Source: JAGNLV01 sp964612145
Lineage (GTDB): Bacteria > Zixibacteria > MSB-5A5 > GN15 > FEB-12
Assembly: GCA_964612145.1 (NCBI GenBank)
Contig: CAZTBP010000001.1
Span: 272,115-336,114, forward strand
DNA: 64,000 bases
Direction: 5' to 3'
Shown: positions 43,513 through 51,230 of the stretch, piece after piece
Layout: each line of letters opens with the position of its first letter
Numbering within the stretch: the stretch's first letter is position 1
Position numbers and translations under genes: made by a program
The notes under the pieces: generated by a model
What the model was told of the DNA's origin: nothing
Database searches by the model: none
Seen by the model: only the letters and a program-made list of their open reading frames with translations

Positions 43513-45797
43513 AACTCTGGCTCGCGATGGGCGTCGTAATAATCGGCTCGTTTGCCGTATTAGGCTACTTTGGAGCCGATATCTACCGCAAAGCCCCGCC
43601 GATTCCTGAAAGAGTCGTCACAACCGAAGGCGAAGTCGTGTTCACCGGTGCCGACATCAAGGACGGCCAGAACGTCTGGCAGTCAACCGGCGGCCAGGAA
43701 GTCGGCTCCGTCTGGGGCCATGGATCATATGTCGCCCCTGACTGGTCTACCGACTGGCTCCACCGCGAGTCCGAATACATCCTCGATCAATGGGCCCAGG
43801 CCGACCACGGCGCCTCCTCATATAAAGACCTCCCCAAACCACAGCAGGCCTCCCTCAAGGCCCGACTGCAGGAACATATCCGGCCCAACACCTACGACTC
43901 GCTTACCGGCGATCTCGTCATCTCACCAATCCGGGCCGCCGCCTTCCATGAACTCAGCAGGCACTACGCCGGCCTGTTCGGCAACGATCCGGAGCTGGCC
44001 GACCTGCGCGAGGCCTACGCCATGCCGGCCAACGCCTTGAAATCCGACGAACGCAAACACAAACTGAATGCCTTCTTCTTCTGGGCCTCCTGGTCCACCT
44101 CAACCAACCGGCCCGGCGAAAACATCACCTACACGCAGAACTGGCCGCCCGAGGACCTCATCGGCAACAAGCCGACCAGCTCCAGCGTCATATGGTCCGT
44201 AATCAGTTTCGTCCTCCTGCTGGCCGGCATCGGCGCCTTAGCCTGGTACTACGCCGTGCAAAAACACAGAGAAGAACCGGCCGTCGATCTTCCCAAAGAA
44301 GACCCGCTCCTGGCCCTGCAACCGACGCCATCGATGAAAGCCACCCTCAAATACTTCTGGGTCGTTATTGCGCTGCTGGTCGTCCAGATCATGATGGGCG
44401 CCGTCACCGCCCACTATGGCGTCGAAGGTTCCGGATTCTATGGCATAGCCCTGGCCGAATGGCTCCCCTACGCCGTTACCCGCACCTGGCACACGCAACT
44501 CGGCATCTTCTGGATTGCCACCGCATGGCTCGCCACCGGCTTGTTTATTGCACCGGCCGTCTCCGGCTATGAACCCAAATTCCAGCGCGCCGGCGTCAAC
44601 TTCCTTTTCGTCGCTCTATTGATCATTGTCGGCGGTTCAATGTTCGGTAACTGGTACGGCACCCGCCAAGAGATGGGCCTCACGGCTAACTTCTGGTTCG
44701 GCCACCAGGGCTACGAATACGTCGATCTCGGCCGCTTCTGGCAAATCTTCCTGCTAATCGGCCTCTTCCTCTGGCTCTGGCTGATGGGCCGGTCACTCTG
44801 GCCCGCCCTGCGAAAACCGGATGAACATCGGCACATGCTGACCCTCTTTTTTATCTCTTCGGCCGCGATCGCGATCTTTTATGCCGCCGGCCTCATGTGG
44901 AACCAGCAAACCAATCTCGCCATCGCTGAATACTGGCGCTGGTGGGTCGTCCACCTTTGGGTGGAGGGCTTCTTCGAGGTGTTTGCAACCGTAGTGATCG
45001 CTTTCCTCTTTACCCGCATGGGCCTCCTGCGAACCGCCACCGCAACCGCCGCCGTCCTGTTCGCCACCACGATTTTCCTCGCCGGCGGCATCATCGGTAC
45101 CTTCCACCATCTCTACTTCACCGGCACACCCACCGCCGTGCTCGCACTCGGCGCCACCTTTAGCGCCCTTGAGGTGGTCCCGCTGGTCCTGATCGGCTTT
45201 GAGGCCTACGAGAACCTCACCCTGGCACGCGCCAAACCCTGGCTCAAAGCCTATAAATGGCCGATCTATTCATTTGTCGCTGTGGCCTTCTGGAACCTCG
45301 TCGGCGCTGGCCTGTTCGGCTTCTTCATTAACCCGCCAATCGCCCTCTACTATATGCAGGGCCTGAACACGACCGCGGTCCATGCCCACACCGCCCTGTT
45401 CGGCGTCTATGGCATGCTTGGCATCGGTCTGACCCTGTTCTGCCTCAAAGGACTGGCAACCCGCAAAGTATGGAAAACAAAGTGGCTGGCGATCGGCTTC
45501 TGGAGCATCAATATCGGACTGGCCCTGATGGTCCTGCTCTCAGACCTCCCGCGCGGCCTCATGCAAACCTGGGCCAGTGTCGAAACCGGCATGTGGTGGG
45601 CCCGCTCGGCCGAATTCATGCAGACCGGCATAATGGACACCTTCCGCTGGATGCGCGTCATCGGCGATACCATCTTCGCCTTCGGAGTCCTCTGCCTCGC
45701 CTGGTTTGTCGCCGGCCTGAAATTCGGATGGTCAGTCTCAGGGGAAATCGATACCACCATGACCAAATCTCGTGACGAAACACCGGTCGCCAAATGA
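43500..45797 (+). CDS. norZ: Quinol-dependent nitric oxide reductase (qNOR)
   Basis: A 765-residue membrane protein starting at GTG 43500 with AAGGAG 7 bases upstream. The N-terminal helix and extracytoplasmic domain (about 25-230) with QNVWQSTGGQEVGSVWGHG are the fused NorC-like part of quinol NORs. The rest is a twelve-helix heme-copper-type NorB core with RTWHTQLGIFW, a GTFHHLYFTG segment and VHAHTALFGVYG, which hold heme and FeB histidines. It reduces NO to N2O with quinol electrons. The single-subunit form and RIC neighbour point to detoxification as much as respiration. An FNR/DNR-type box lies upstream. Confidence 0.95.
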   Translation: MRYLKLWLAMGVVIIGSFAVLGYFGADIYRKAPPIPERVVTTEGEVVFTGADIKDGQNVWQSTGGQEVGSVWGHGSYVAPDWSTDWLHRESEYILDQWAQADHGASSYKDLPKPQQASLKARLQEHIRPNTYDSLTGDLVISPIRAAAFHELSRHYAGLFGNDPELADLREAYAMPANALKSDERKHKLNAFFFWASWSTSTNRPGENITYTQNWPPEDLIGNKPTSSSVIWSVISFVLLLAGIGALAWYYAVQKHREEPAVDLPKEDPLLALQPTPSMKATLKYFWVVIALLVVQIMMGAVTAHYGVEGSGFYGIALAEWLPYAVTRTWHTQLGIFWIATAWLATGLFIAPAVSGYEPKFQRAGVNFLFVALLIIVGGSMFGNWYGTRQEMGLTANFWFGHQGYEYVDLGRFWQIFLLIGLFLWLWLMGRSLWPALRKPDEHRHMLTLFFISSAAIAIFYAAGLMWNQQTNLAIAEYWRWWVVHLWVEGFFEVFATVVIAFLFTRMGLLRTATATAAVLFATTIFLAGGIIGTFHHLYFTGTPTAVLALGATFSALEVVPLVLIGFEAYENLTLARAKPWLKAYKWPIYSFVAVAFWNLVGAGLFGFFINPPIALYYMQGLNTTAVHAHTALFGVYGMLGIGLTLFCLKGLATRKVWKTKWLAIGFWSINIGLALMVLLSDLPRGLMQTWASVETGMWWARSAEFMQTGIMDTFRWMRVIGDTIFAFGVLCLAWFVAGLKFGWSVSGEIDTTMTKSRDETPVAK

Positions 45798-45827
45798 CCG
45801 GATACAACGTGCGAAGGAGTTTTACCT

Positions 45828-46538
45828 ATGTCTGATATAGACCTCAAACGTACCGTCGGTGACATTGTCACCGAGCGCCCCGCTCGATCTCGAGTTTTCG
45901 AAGACCTCGGCATAGACTACTGCTGCGGTGGCCAACGCCCGCTCGCCGAGGCGATCGAAGAAAAAGGGGTCAAACCGGAAACTGTCATCGAAAAACTCAT
46001 AGCTATAGACCAGAATGGCACTCCCAGCGAAACCGTCGATTACGGTTCCCTGTCGCTGACCGATCTGGTCAATCATATCACCGAAAACCACCATACCTAT
46101 GTCAAAAGTGAACTGCCGCGTATCAACGAACTAGTTAACAAAGTCGCCGATGCTCACAGCGACTCACCCAAAGCCAACGACCTCCACGAACTCGTCGGCG
46201 TTGTCAAAAGCCTTACCGGCGAATTACAATCACACCTCATGAAAGAAGAGCAGGTGCTCTTTCCGGCCATACTCCGTGCCGAAAACGAAAACCTTACCCC
46301 CGATGCTGTTAGTGGCATGGAGCACCCCATGAAAGTGATGGAAGCGGAACATGACACCGCCGGGGACGCCCTTGCCCGTATCTACAAGTTAACCGACGGT
46401 CACACGTCACCCGAATGGGCCTGCAATACCTACCGCGCGATGATAGATGCCCTGGCTACCTTTGAAAAGGACTTGCACCAGCACATCCACAAAGAAAACA
46501 ACGTCCTTTTTCCCAAAGTCAGGGCGCTGACCGACTAA
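45828..46538 (+). CDS. ric: RIC (ScdA/YtfE-type) di-iron iron-sulfur cluster repair protein
   Basis: A 236-residue protein. The ScdA N-terminal domain (about 5-45) contains TVGDIVTERPARSRVFEDLGIDYCCGG, quoted here only as the region around the CCGG motif. The hemerythrin-like domain (about 75-230) has the His/Glu ligand set in NHITENHHTY, HLMKEEQVLFP, EHDTAGDAL and HIHKENNVLFP. RIC repairs iron-sulfur clusters damaged by NO or peroxide. It starts 30 bases after the NO reductase with AAGGAG upstream, so both form a NO-defence operon ended by the hairpin at 46591. Confidence 0.94.
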   Translation: MSDIDLKRTVGDIVTERPARSRVFEDLGIDYCCGGQRPLAEAIEEKGVKPETVIEKLIAIDQNGTPSETVDYGSLSLTDLVNHITENHHTYVKSELPRINELVNKVADAHSDSPKANDLHELVGVVKSLTGELQSHLMKEEQVLFPAILRAENENLTPDAVSGMEHPMKVMEAEHDTAGDALARIYKLTDGHTSPEWACNTYRAMIDALATFEKDLHQHIHKENNVLFPKVRALTD

Positions 46539-46590
46539 CCACCCTGAACCGGTCGCGGCTACCCGCATGACCGCAACGAAGCAGCAACTA

Positions 46591-46625
46591 ACCGGCGGCG
46601 AGTCCCTCTCGCCGCCGGTTCCTTC
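46591..46625 (+). terminator. Intrinsic terminator after the NO-defence operon
   Basis: ACCGGCGGCGAG pairs perfectly with CTCGCCGCCGGT (12 bp) around TCCCT, followed by TCCTTC. Confidence 0.8.
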
Positions 46626-46746
46626 ATCCAATCCACCTCAATTCCTTACCAAAAACCATGACAATCTTAGTCACAAAATCACTCAAACGATATTTGTTGG
46701 CCGCGTAATACATATGTACCGCAAACCCAAATTTCACGGGGAAACG

Positions 46747-46926
46747 ATGCCAAAAAGAAGAGAAACTCCAATCTACGCCCACGTCGGCGAAAAAGACAAC
46801 TGGCACCCGTATAACTTGCAACATCTGACACCCCGTAAATTCGTCGGAGTCGTGGGGAAAATACTCGACGGTCGCTACCGCATGGTCCTTGATCGCCTCA
46901 CCAGGAATCCGCACGTCAGCAAGTAG
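46747..46926 (+). CDS. Small basic hypothetical protein
   Basis: A 59-residue frame from ATG 46747 (GGGGAAACG upstream), with C-ending codons like the true plus-strand genes around it. It starts MPKRRETPIYAHVGEKDNW and has a central KFVGVVGKILDGRYRMVLD stretch. Net positive, no membrane segment. A longer in-frame start at 46567 would run through the terminator, so I reject it. The opposite strand is also open but has atypical codons. Not recognised. Confidence 0.5.
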   Translation: MPKRRETPIYAHVGEKDNWHPYNLQHLTPRKFVGVVGKILDGRYRMVLDRLTRNPHVSK

Positions 46927-47061
46927 CGTCGCGCACATATAGTCATCACGCCGCACCTCTCGCCTCCGAATCTGTTACAGGCAACAAACGGCAGACTGTA
47001 TGCTGCATCCTCGCCCTTCACACCCACTCGCCCCCGTGTACCTGTAACTTTAAGGATTTTT

Positions 47062-47535
47062 ATGCCTCAATCCAATTCACTCCCACTTGATTACCAGGAA
47101 ACTTTTCCCGAACCCCAACTCGAACTCGTCGATAGCAAATCAGTTAAACTACCCGATGACACCCACGGCCACTGGACCGTTCTTTTGGTCTACCGTGGTC
47201 ATTGGTGAGCCCACTGCAGTCGGCAGTTGGCCGATTACGAATCCTGCCTGAACCGGCTTCGGGACAAGAACATCCGCGTCATCGCCGCATCAGTCGCTAA
47301 CGATGACGACGCCCGCAAAATGATCGATGAACAAAATCTGTCCTTCGAGGTCGGCTGCAATCTTGACCTGCGTCACACAGCTGACCTTCTGGGCGGTTTC
47401 TACGAAAAGGAAAAAGGCTACCTCCAGCCCGCCAATTTTATTATAAGTCCCGAAGGAAAAGTGTATCTTGCTGTTTACAGCACAGGTGCTGTCGGACGGC
47501 TCCAAGCCGCCGAGGCGCTCGACACCGTAAAGTGA
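47062..47535 (+). CDS. Selenocysteine-containing redoxin (peroxiredoxin-like), UGA at codon 49
   Basis: A frame of 157 residues from ATG 47062 (TAAGGA upstream) to the stop ending at 47535, interrupted by one TGA at 47206-47208. Around it the protein reads VYRGHW-TGA-AHCSRQLADYE. This is exactly the YRGxWCxxC active site of AhpC/TSA-like redoxins with TGA in place of the first Cys, giving a U49xxC52 motif. The reading frame continues with full similarity to the family (VIAASVANDDDARK, NFIISPEGKVYLAVYS). A downstream region of 47209-47250 can fold into candidate SECIS hairpins. A conceptual start after the TGA would remove the active site. I infer decoding as selenocysteine; selA, selB and selD are not in the window. 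Confidence 0.85.
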
Positions 47536-47551
47536 AGAAACGGAGGTCCCT

Positions 47552-47998
47552 CTGACCAAACCTGGCATCATCGGTATCGGCTCCGACCATGCCGGCTATC
47601 GCTACAAAGAGATGCTCAAGCAGCATCTGAACGAAAGCGGCTTTACCCTCCACGACTTTGGCACGAACTCCGAAGACGCTGTCGACTACCCCGATTTTAT
47701 CCGACCCGTAGCCCTGGCCGTCGCAGCCGGCGAATGCAAGCTGGGTATTGTCCTTGGCGGCTCCGGCAACGGCGAAGCTATCGCCGCTAACAAAACCAGC
47801 GGCATCCGCTGTGCCGTCTGTTGGAACGAAGATTCCGCCCGGCTGGCCAAAGAACACAACAACGCCAACATGATCTCTATCGGCCAGCGCCTCGTTTCCG
47901 AAGAAACCGCCCGTTTGATTGTCGATACCTGGCTATCCGCAACCTTCAAAGGTGGTCGGCACCAGCACCGAATTGACAAAATAGAACCCGACCAATAA
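47552..47998 (+). CDS. rpiB: Ribose-5-phosphate isomerase B (CTG start)
   Basis: A 148-residue protein of the RpiB/LacAB family. I place the start at CTG 47552 because GGAGG lies 5 bases before it and the essential N-terminal strand GIIGIGSDHAGYRYKE follows directly; the first ATG (47612) would delete it, and no ATG, GTG or TTG exists between the upstream in-frame stop and 47552. The phosphate/active loop LGGSGNGEAIAANK lacks the Cys of the E. coli enzyme, as in the mycobacterial type where Glu acts instead. HNNANMISIGQR is the conserved C-terminal motif. It lies 16 bases after the selenoprotein gene. Confidence 0.9.
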   Translation: MTKPGIIGIGSDHAGYRYKEMLKQHLNESGFTLHDFGTNSEDAVDYPDFIRPVALAVAAGECKLGIVLGGSGNGEAIAANKTSGIRCAVCWNEDSARLAKEHNNANMISIGQRLVSEETARLIVDTWLSATFKGGRHQHRIDKIEPDQ

Positions 47999-48049
47999 CC
48001 CGCGCTTTTCCGGCACAAATCAGCACCGCAGGCGGTTACAGCCTTTGAG

Positions 48050-48712
48050 ATGCCAAGCTTTGATACCTTCTACAGCGAGCGGGACCGCGCGTTCGGTGCC
48101 GACCCCTCTGAGGAACTCCGCAAGTTCATCGAAGACACCGGCCTGACCGGACGAGCCCTCGATCTCGGCTGCGGCGACGGCCGAAACTCGCTCTATCTGG
48201 CCAATAACGGCTTCCATGTGACCGCCGTTGATACCTCGGCCATCGGCTTGCAGAACCTTGCCGATGTGGCCCAATCGCAGAAAATCGATGATTGCATCAA
48301 AACCGTCCACTGCGACGCTCGCGAATTTGAGGTTCAACCGGCCCAATTCGACCTCGTCCTCGGCGTCACCCTCTTCGACCACCTCAAGCCTAACGACATC
48401 AAACCGCTCTGGGAACGCGTCGTACTGACCCTCCGGCCCGGTGGCATCCTCTATGTGAAGAGCCACACAATCGATGATCCCGGACATTCTAAATCAGACC
48501 ACAACCACAGCGAATTGTCTGAACACATACATCACTACTTCGATCGCAACGAACTGCTCGGTCTCGCAAGTGATGACTTCTATGTCATCAGCTACATTGA
48601 GACCCGCGAAGAAGACACTTCACACGGCGACCTCCACTACCACGCTTTCGCGAAACTGCTTGCGCGCAAAAAACCGTTCGATCACAGTCTGCTGCCCCTG
48701 AACCGGCGTTGA
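48050..48712 (+). CDS. SAM-dependent class I methyltransferase (TehB-like)
   Basis: A 220-residue protein with motif I ALDLGCGDGRNSLYLA (about residues 36-51), an acidic loop at VTAVDTSA and FDLVLGVTLFDHL as motif IV. A HDNHSEL-like histidine-rich segment (SDHNHSELSEHIHHYF) is unusual. The overall pattern is that of TehB/thiopurine-type small methyltransferases, some of which methylate tellurite or selenite. Its position after a selenoprotein and RpiB makes a selenium link conceivable but unproven. Confidence 0.8.
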   Translation: MPSFDTFYSERDRAFGADPSEELRKFIEDTGLTGRALDLGCGDGRNSLYLANNGFHVTAVDTSAIGLQNLADVAQSQKIDDCIKTVHCDAREFEVQPAQFDLVLGVTLFDHLKPNDIKPLWERVVLTLRPGGILYVKSHTIDDPGHSKSDHNHSELSEHIHHYFDRNELLGLASDDFYVISYIETREEDTSHGDLHYHAFAKLLARKKPFDHSLLPLNRR

Positions 48713-48757
48713 CTGCATCCGCAACTGAACAGATATAGAGGGAAAGGGATACCACAC

Positions 48758-49432
48758 ATGTCCGAACAGCACTACGAATTCGAACCACTCTCTACCTACC
48801 GGGAATACCCGACCGAGGAGATGAAGAAACGTGCTCGCGAATTCTACGAAGACATCCGGCGGCGACGCACCGTGCGCGAATTTTCTGACCGACCTGTGCC
48901 CCGCGAAATTATTGAAAACTGCCTGCGGGCGGCCGGTACCGCTCCCAGCGGCGCGAATATGCAGCCCTGGCACTTCGTTGTGATAGCAGATCCTGAAATG
49001 AAAAAGAAGATCCGTGCCGCCGCCGAAGAAGTCGAGGCTGACTTTTACACCCGGCGCGCCCCGCAATACTGGCTCGATGCTCTCGCACCACTCGGCACCG
49101 ATGAAAACAAAGAGTACCTCCAGGTCGCTCCCTACCTCATCGCCATCTTCTCCCGGCGCCACACGGTGCGCGAGGACGGCAGCCACGAGAAACACTACTA
49201 CCTGGCCGAATCAGTCGGCATCGCCACCGGCATGCTTATTACCGCCGTGCACCACGCCGGGCTGGTCTGCCTGACCCATACCCCAAACCCTATGGCCTTT
49301 CTTCGCAAAATCCTCAACCGCCCGACTGATGAAACACCCTTCCTCCTGCTGACTGTCGGCTACCCGGAGGAAGATGCCCGCGTGCCGAAAATCGGCAAGA
49401 AGCCGCTTGAAGAAATAGCCACCTTTCTATAA
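48758..49432 (+). CDS. Iodotyrosine-deiodinase-like nitroreductase-family flavoprotein
   Basis: A 224-residue FMN protein of the nitroreductase superfamily. The FMN-binding segments are RRRRTVREFS (34-43) and TAPSGANMQPWHF (61-73). It closely follows the layout of iodotyrosine deiodinase: E93-x3-Y97 and K118 occupy the positions of the three residues that bind the halotyrosine zwitterion in the animal enzyme (Glu, Tyr, Lys), with a YLQVAPYLIAIF strand and a VGYPEEDARVP-KPLEEI end. Reductive dehalogenation of halotyrosines is predicted; physiological role in this organism is unknown. AGGGAAAGGG precedes the start. Confidence 0.9.
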   Translation: MSEQHYEFEPLSTYREYPTEEMKKRAREFYEDIRRRRTVREFSDRPVPREIIENCLRAAGTAPSGANMQPWHFVVIADPEMKKKIRAAAEEVEADFYTRRAPQYWLDALAPLGTDENKEYLQVAPYLIAIFSRRHTVREDGSHEKHYYLAESVGIATGMLITAVHHAGLVCLTHTPNPMAFLRKILNRPTDETPFLLLTVGYPEEDARVPKIGKKPLEEIATFL

Positions 49433-49549
49433 GCCTGACGGCGCCGGAACAACCATTGTGGCGCGGACATTTTACTATACGAGACCCGCGCTTCCACATC
49501 TCCGAAATCACACATCGTCTCCTGAACGTTAAAGTTAGAGGAAAACACT

Positions 49550-49729
49550 ATGCTGTGATGGGCTATAACACTTTTTGTGATCACCCTGGTAGCCGCCGTA
49601 TTTGGCTTTAACGGTATCGCCGTCGCCGCCGCAATGACCGCAAAAATCCTGTTTTTCATCTTTCTGGTGCTCATGGCCATATTCATCATCGTCCCCCTGA
49701 TCAGTAAACCAAAAGGACCACCCGCATAA
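49550..49729 (+). pseudogene. DUF1328 small membrane protein with in-frame UGA at codon 3
   Basis: From ATG 49550 (GAGGAAAAC upstream) the frame reads ML-TGA-WAITLFVITLVAAVFGFNG and continues as a complete DUF1328/YtjA-type protein of two membrane helices (KILFFIFLVLMAIFII), ending at TAA 49729. Family members usually read ML(R/Y/S/G)WA, so the TGA stands in a variable position and a single C-to-T change from CGA would explain it. Options are a recent nonsense mutation, readthrough, selenocysteine (unlikely so near the start, and I see no SECIS-like hairpin) or a sequencing error. A terminator follows, so the unit is otherwise intact. Confidence 0.7.
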
Positions 49730-49745
49730 ATATTCCGCAAAAGAG

Positions 49746-49774
49746 AAAAGGACCACGGTACTCGTGGTCCTTTT
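49746..49774. terminator. Bidirectional terminator
   Basis: AAAAGGACCACG and CGTGGTCCTTTT pair around GTACT. The A- and T-runs on both sides allow termination of the DUF1328 unit (plus) and of the coiled-coil gene (minus). Confidence 0.85.
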
Positions 49775-49827
49775 CTTATTTACTTTCATCGGTTAACCAA
49801 TCGCGGTGGGCGGTTGCTGCCCGGGGA

Positions 49828-50121
49828 TCAATTCATCCCGAGTTTATTCTTCATCTCCTCAAAACGTGTGCCCATATCACGAGCCGTCTGGTCAACCTTC
49901 AGCTTCAACTCTTCCCACTTGTCCTGGGAACTGTTCTTCATTTTGTCAACTTCGAGCTTCAGCGCCTCCAGCCGCGAAGAAACATCTTTGGCTTCCTTCT
50001 GATACTTGATCTTCGTATCGGCCTCGGACTTTTCGGCCTTGGCCTTTAACTCGTCGAGCTTCGCTCGCCACTCATTCATCTGAGCATCAATCTTCTGTTC
50101 GTATGCTGTACGATCAGCCAT
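49828..50121 (-). CDS. Small coiled-coil protein
   Basis: A 97-residue, almost wholly helical protein rich in Lys and Glu. It opens MADRTAYEQKIDAQMNEW and contains heptad-like repeats (KLDELKAKAEKSEAD, EALKLEVDKMK). This small coiled-coil family is widespread in Bacteroidota and related phyla, without known function. GGAGACC precedes the ATG. Confidence 0.85.
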   Translation of the reverse strand: MADRTAYEQKIDAQMNEWRAKLDELKAKAEKSEADTKIKYQKEAKDVSSRLEALKLEVDKMKNSSQDKWEELKLKVDQTARDMGTRFEEMKNKLGMN

Positions 50122-50712
50122 TTCGGTCTCCTTATCAGGTCTTTTGGTTTCCTGTGTTTCCTCAAGGGACGGGGCTGGCCACGCCCGGATACCGCGATTC
50201 TCAGCCGGACAAAACGCTCGGCGACCTGTCCGGCAAATTTACAGAGCATCCCGGCGCGACCATCGAAGCAATAGGGGTACCAGTCAACGGAATCTCACCG
50301 ATGCAGGATTGCTGGTCCCGTCCCGTACTTCTCCTGCGCAAACTTGATCGCGTTTTGACACCACCCGTTCCATCGAAATGATCGACAAGAACTATGGTAT
50401 TGTCATCTTCACTTGTTCGGGGCAAGAGCGCCGGACGGCGTTATTGGCCTTCGAAGTTGTATTCTTTAAGCTGATCTGTGCTGTGTTGACGTTGAAGCCG
50501 GCGACCCCTTGCAGCCGCTTTCTGCTGATATAACACGCCCGCATAACCCTGCGTTCCGACTATTCCCAAAAACTCTAGTCCAGCAACCCACCCTCCTTTA
50601 CCCCCGGCCCGACATAACAAACTGGATTGACATACTGCATCGGCGCCTGGAAAACTATTGAACCACCAACCTCACTTCTATGTCGTGTCAGGCGTCCGGG
50701 ACCGACTCTTTC
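50122..50712. other. Non-coding or degraded stretch
   Basis: About 590 bases. Plus-strand frames here are short, lack ribosome sites and show no family resemblance. One frame (50201-50380 region, with GKFTEHPGATIEAIGVPVN) has mildly protein-like composition but no recognisable match, so it might be a decayed gene. No hairpin or promoter stands out. Confidence 0.4.
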
Positions 50713-51069
50713 CTACCGTCGCCCGGAATCTTCCTCCACCGTCGCCATCGTATCCAGGTCCCTCCCGCACTTCGGACAGGACATAGCCGTCTTCGGAATC
50801 CGCCGCCCACAATTCGGACAATCACGCTTCCTCGCCCGTGCCACATCAATCAGCAGCCAGACAATCAACGGCACCAGCCCAAAGAACAACGTCGGCCGCA
50901 CCGGCACCATTCGCGCCGCCATCGCAAACAACGCAATTCCGCCAAAAAGCACAAAGCTCCCTATTGCGGCGCCTCGCTCGGACAATCCTCGTCCGAACAG
51001 CCAGTTCGTCACCCGTGTCAAAAAAAATGTCAGCAACAAGCCAACTGCGAATCCCAAAAGAATCTGCAT
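50713..51069 (-). CDS. Membrane protein with C-terminal zinc ribbon
   Basis: About 118 residues from ATG 51069 (GAGGTAA upstream); a longer start at 51123 has no site. Three hydrophobic segments (about 2-20, 33-50, 60-78) are followed by a zinc ribbon, CPNCGRR-x6-CPKCGRDL. Function unknown; the fold suggests a small regulatory or assembly membrane protein. Confidence 0.82.
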   Translation of the reverse strand: MQILLGFAVGLLLTFFLTRVTNWLFGRGLSERGAAIGSFVLFGGIALFAMAARMVPVRPTLFFGLVPLIVWLLIDVARARKRDCPNCGRRIPKTAMSCPKCGRDLDTMATVEEDSGRR

Positions 51070-51230
51070 CACAAATATTACCTCGTTGATGTACCAATAT
51101 AAAACCAGGCGCTCTGGTTTCACACCGTCAAATGGACCGAGAAAAATGTAACAACTTACTTAAATAGTCCGTAACCTCACCCAGATAGCAGTACACTTAG
51201 CAAATAAACCGGATAACCGGAGATAAATCG

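Noticed and set aside
46624..46956. Minus-strand frame of 110 codons opposite the small gene at 46747
   Set aside because: Codon usage is unlike the surrounding genes and no family is recognisable; the plus-strand frame is more plausible.
50122..50712. Frames resembling a decayed gene
   Set aside because: No motif, no site and no neighbouring partner; composition alone is not evidence.
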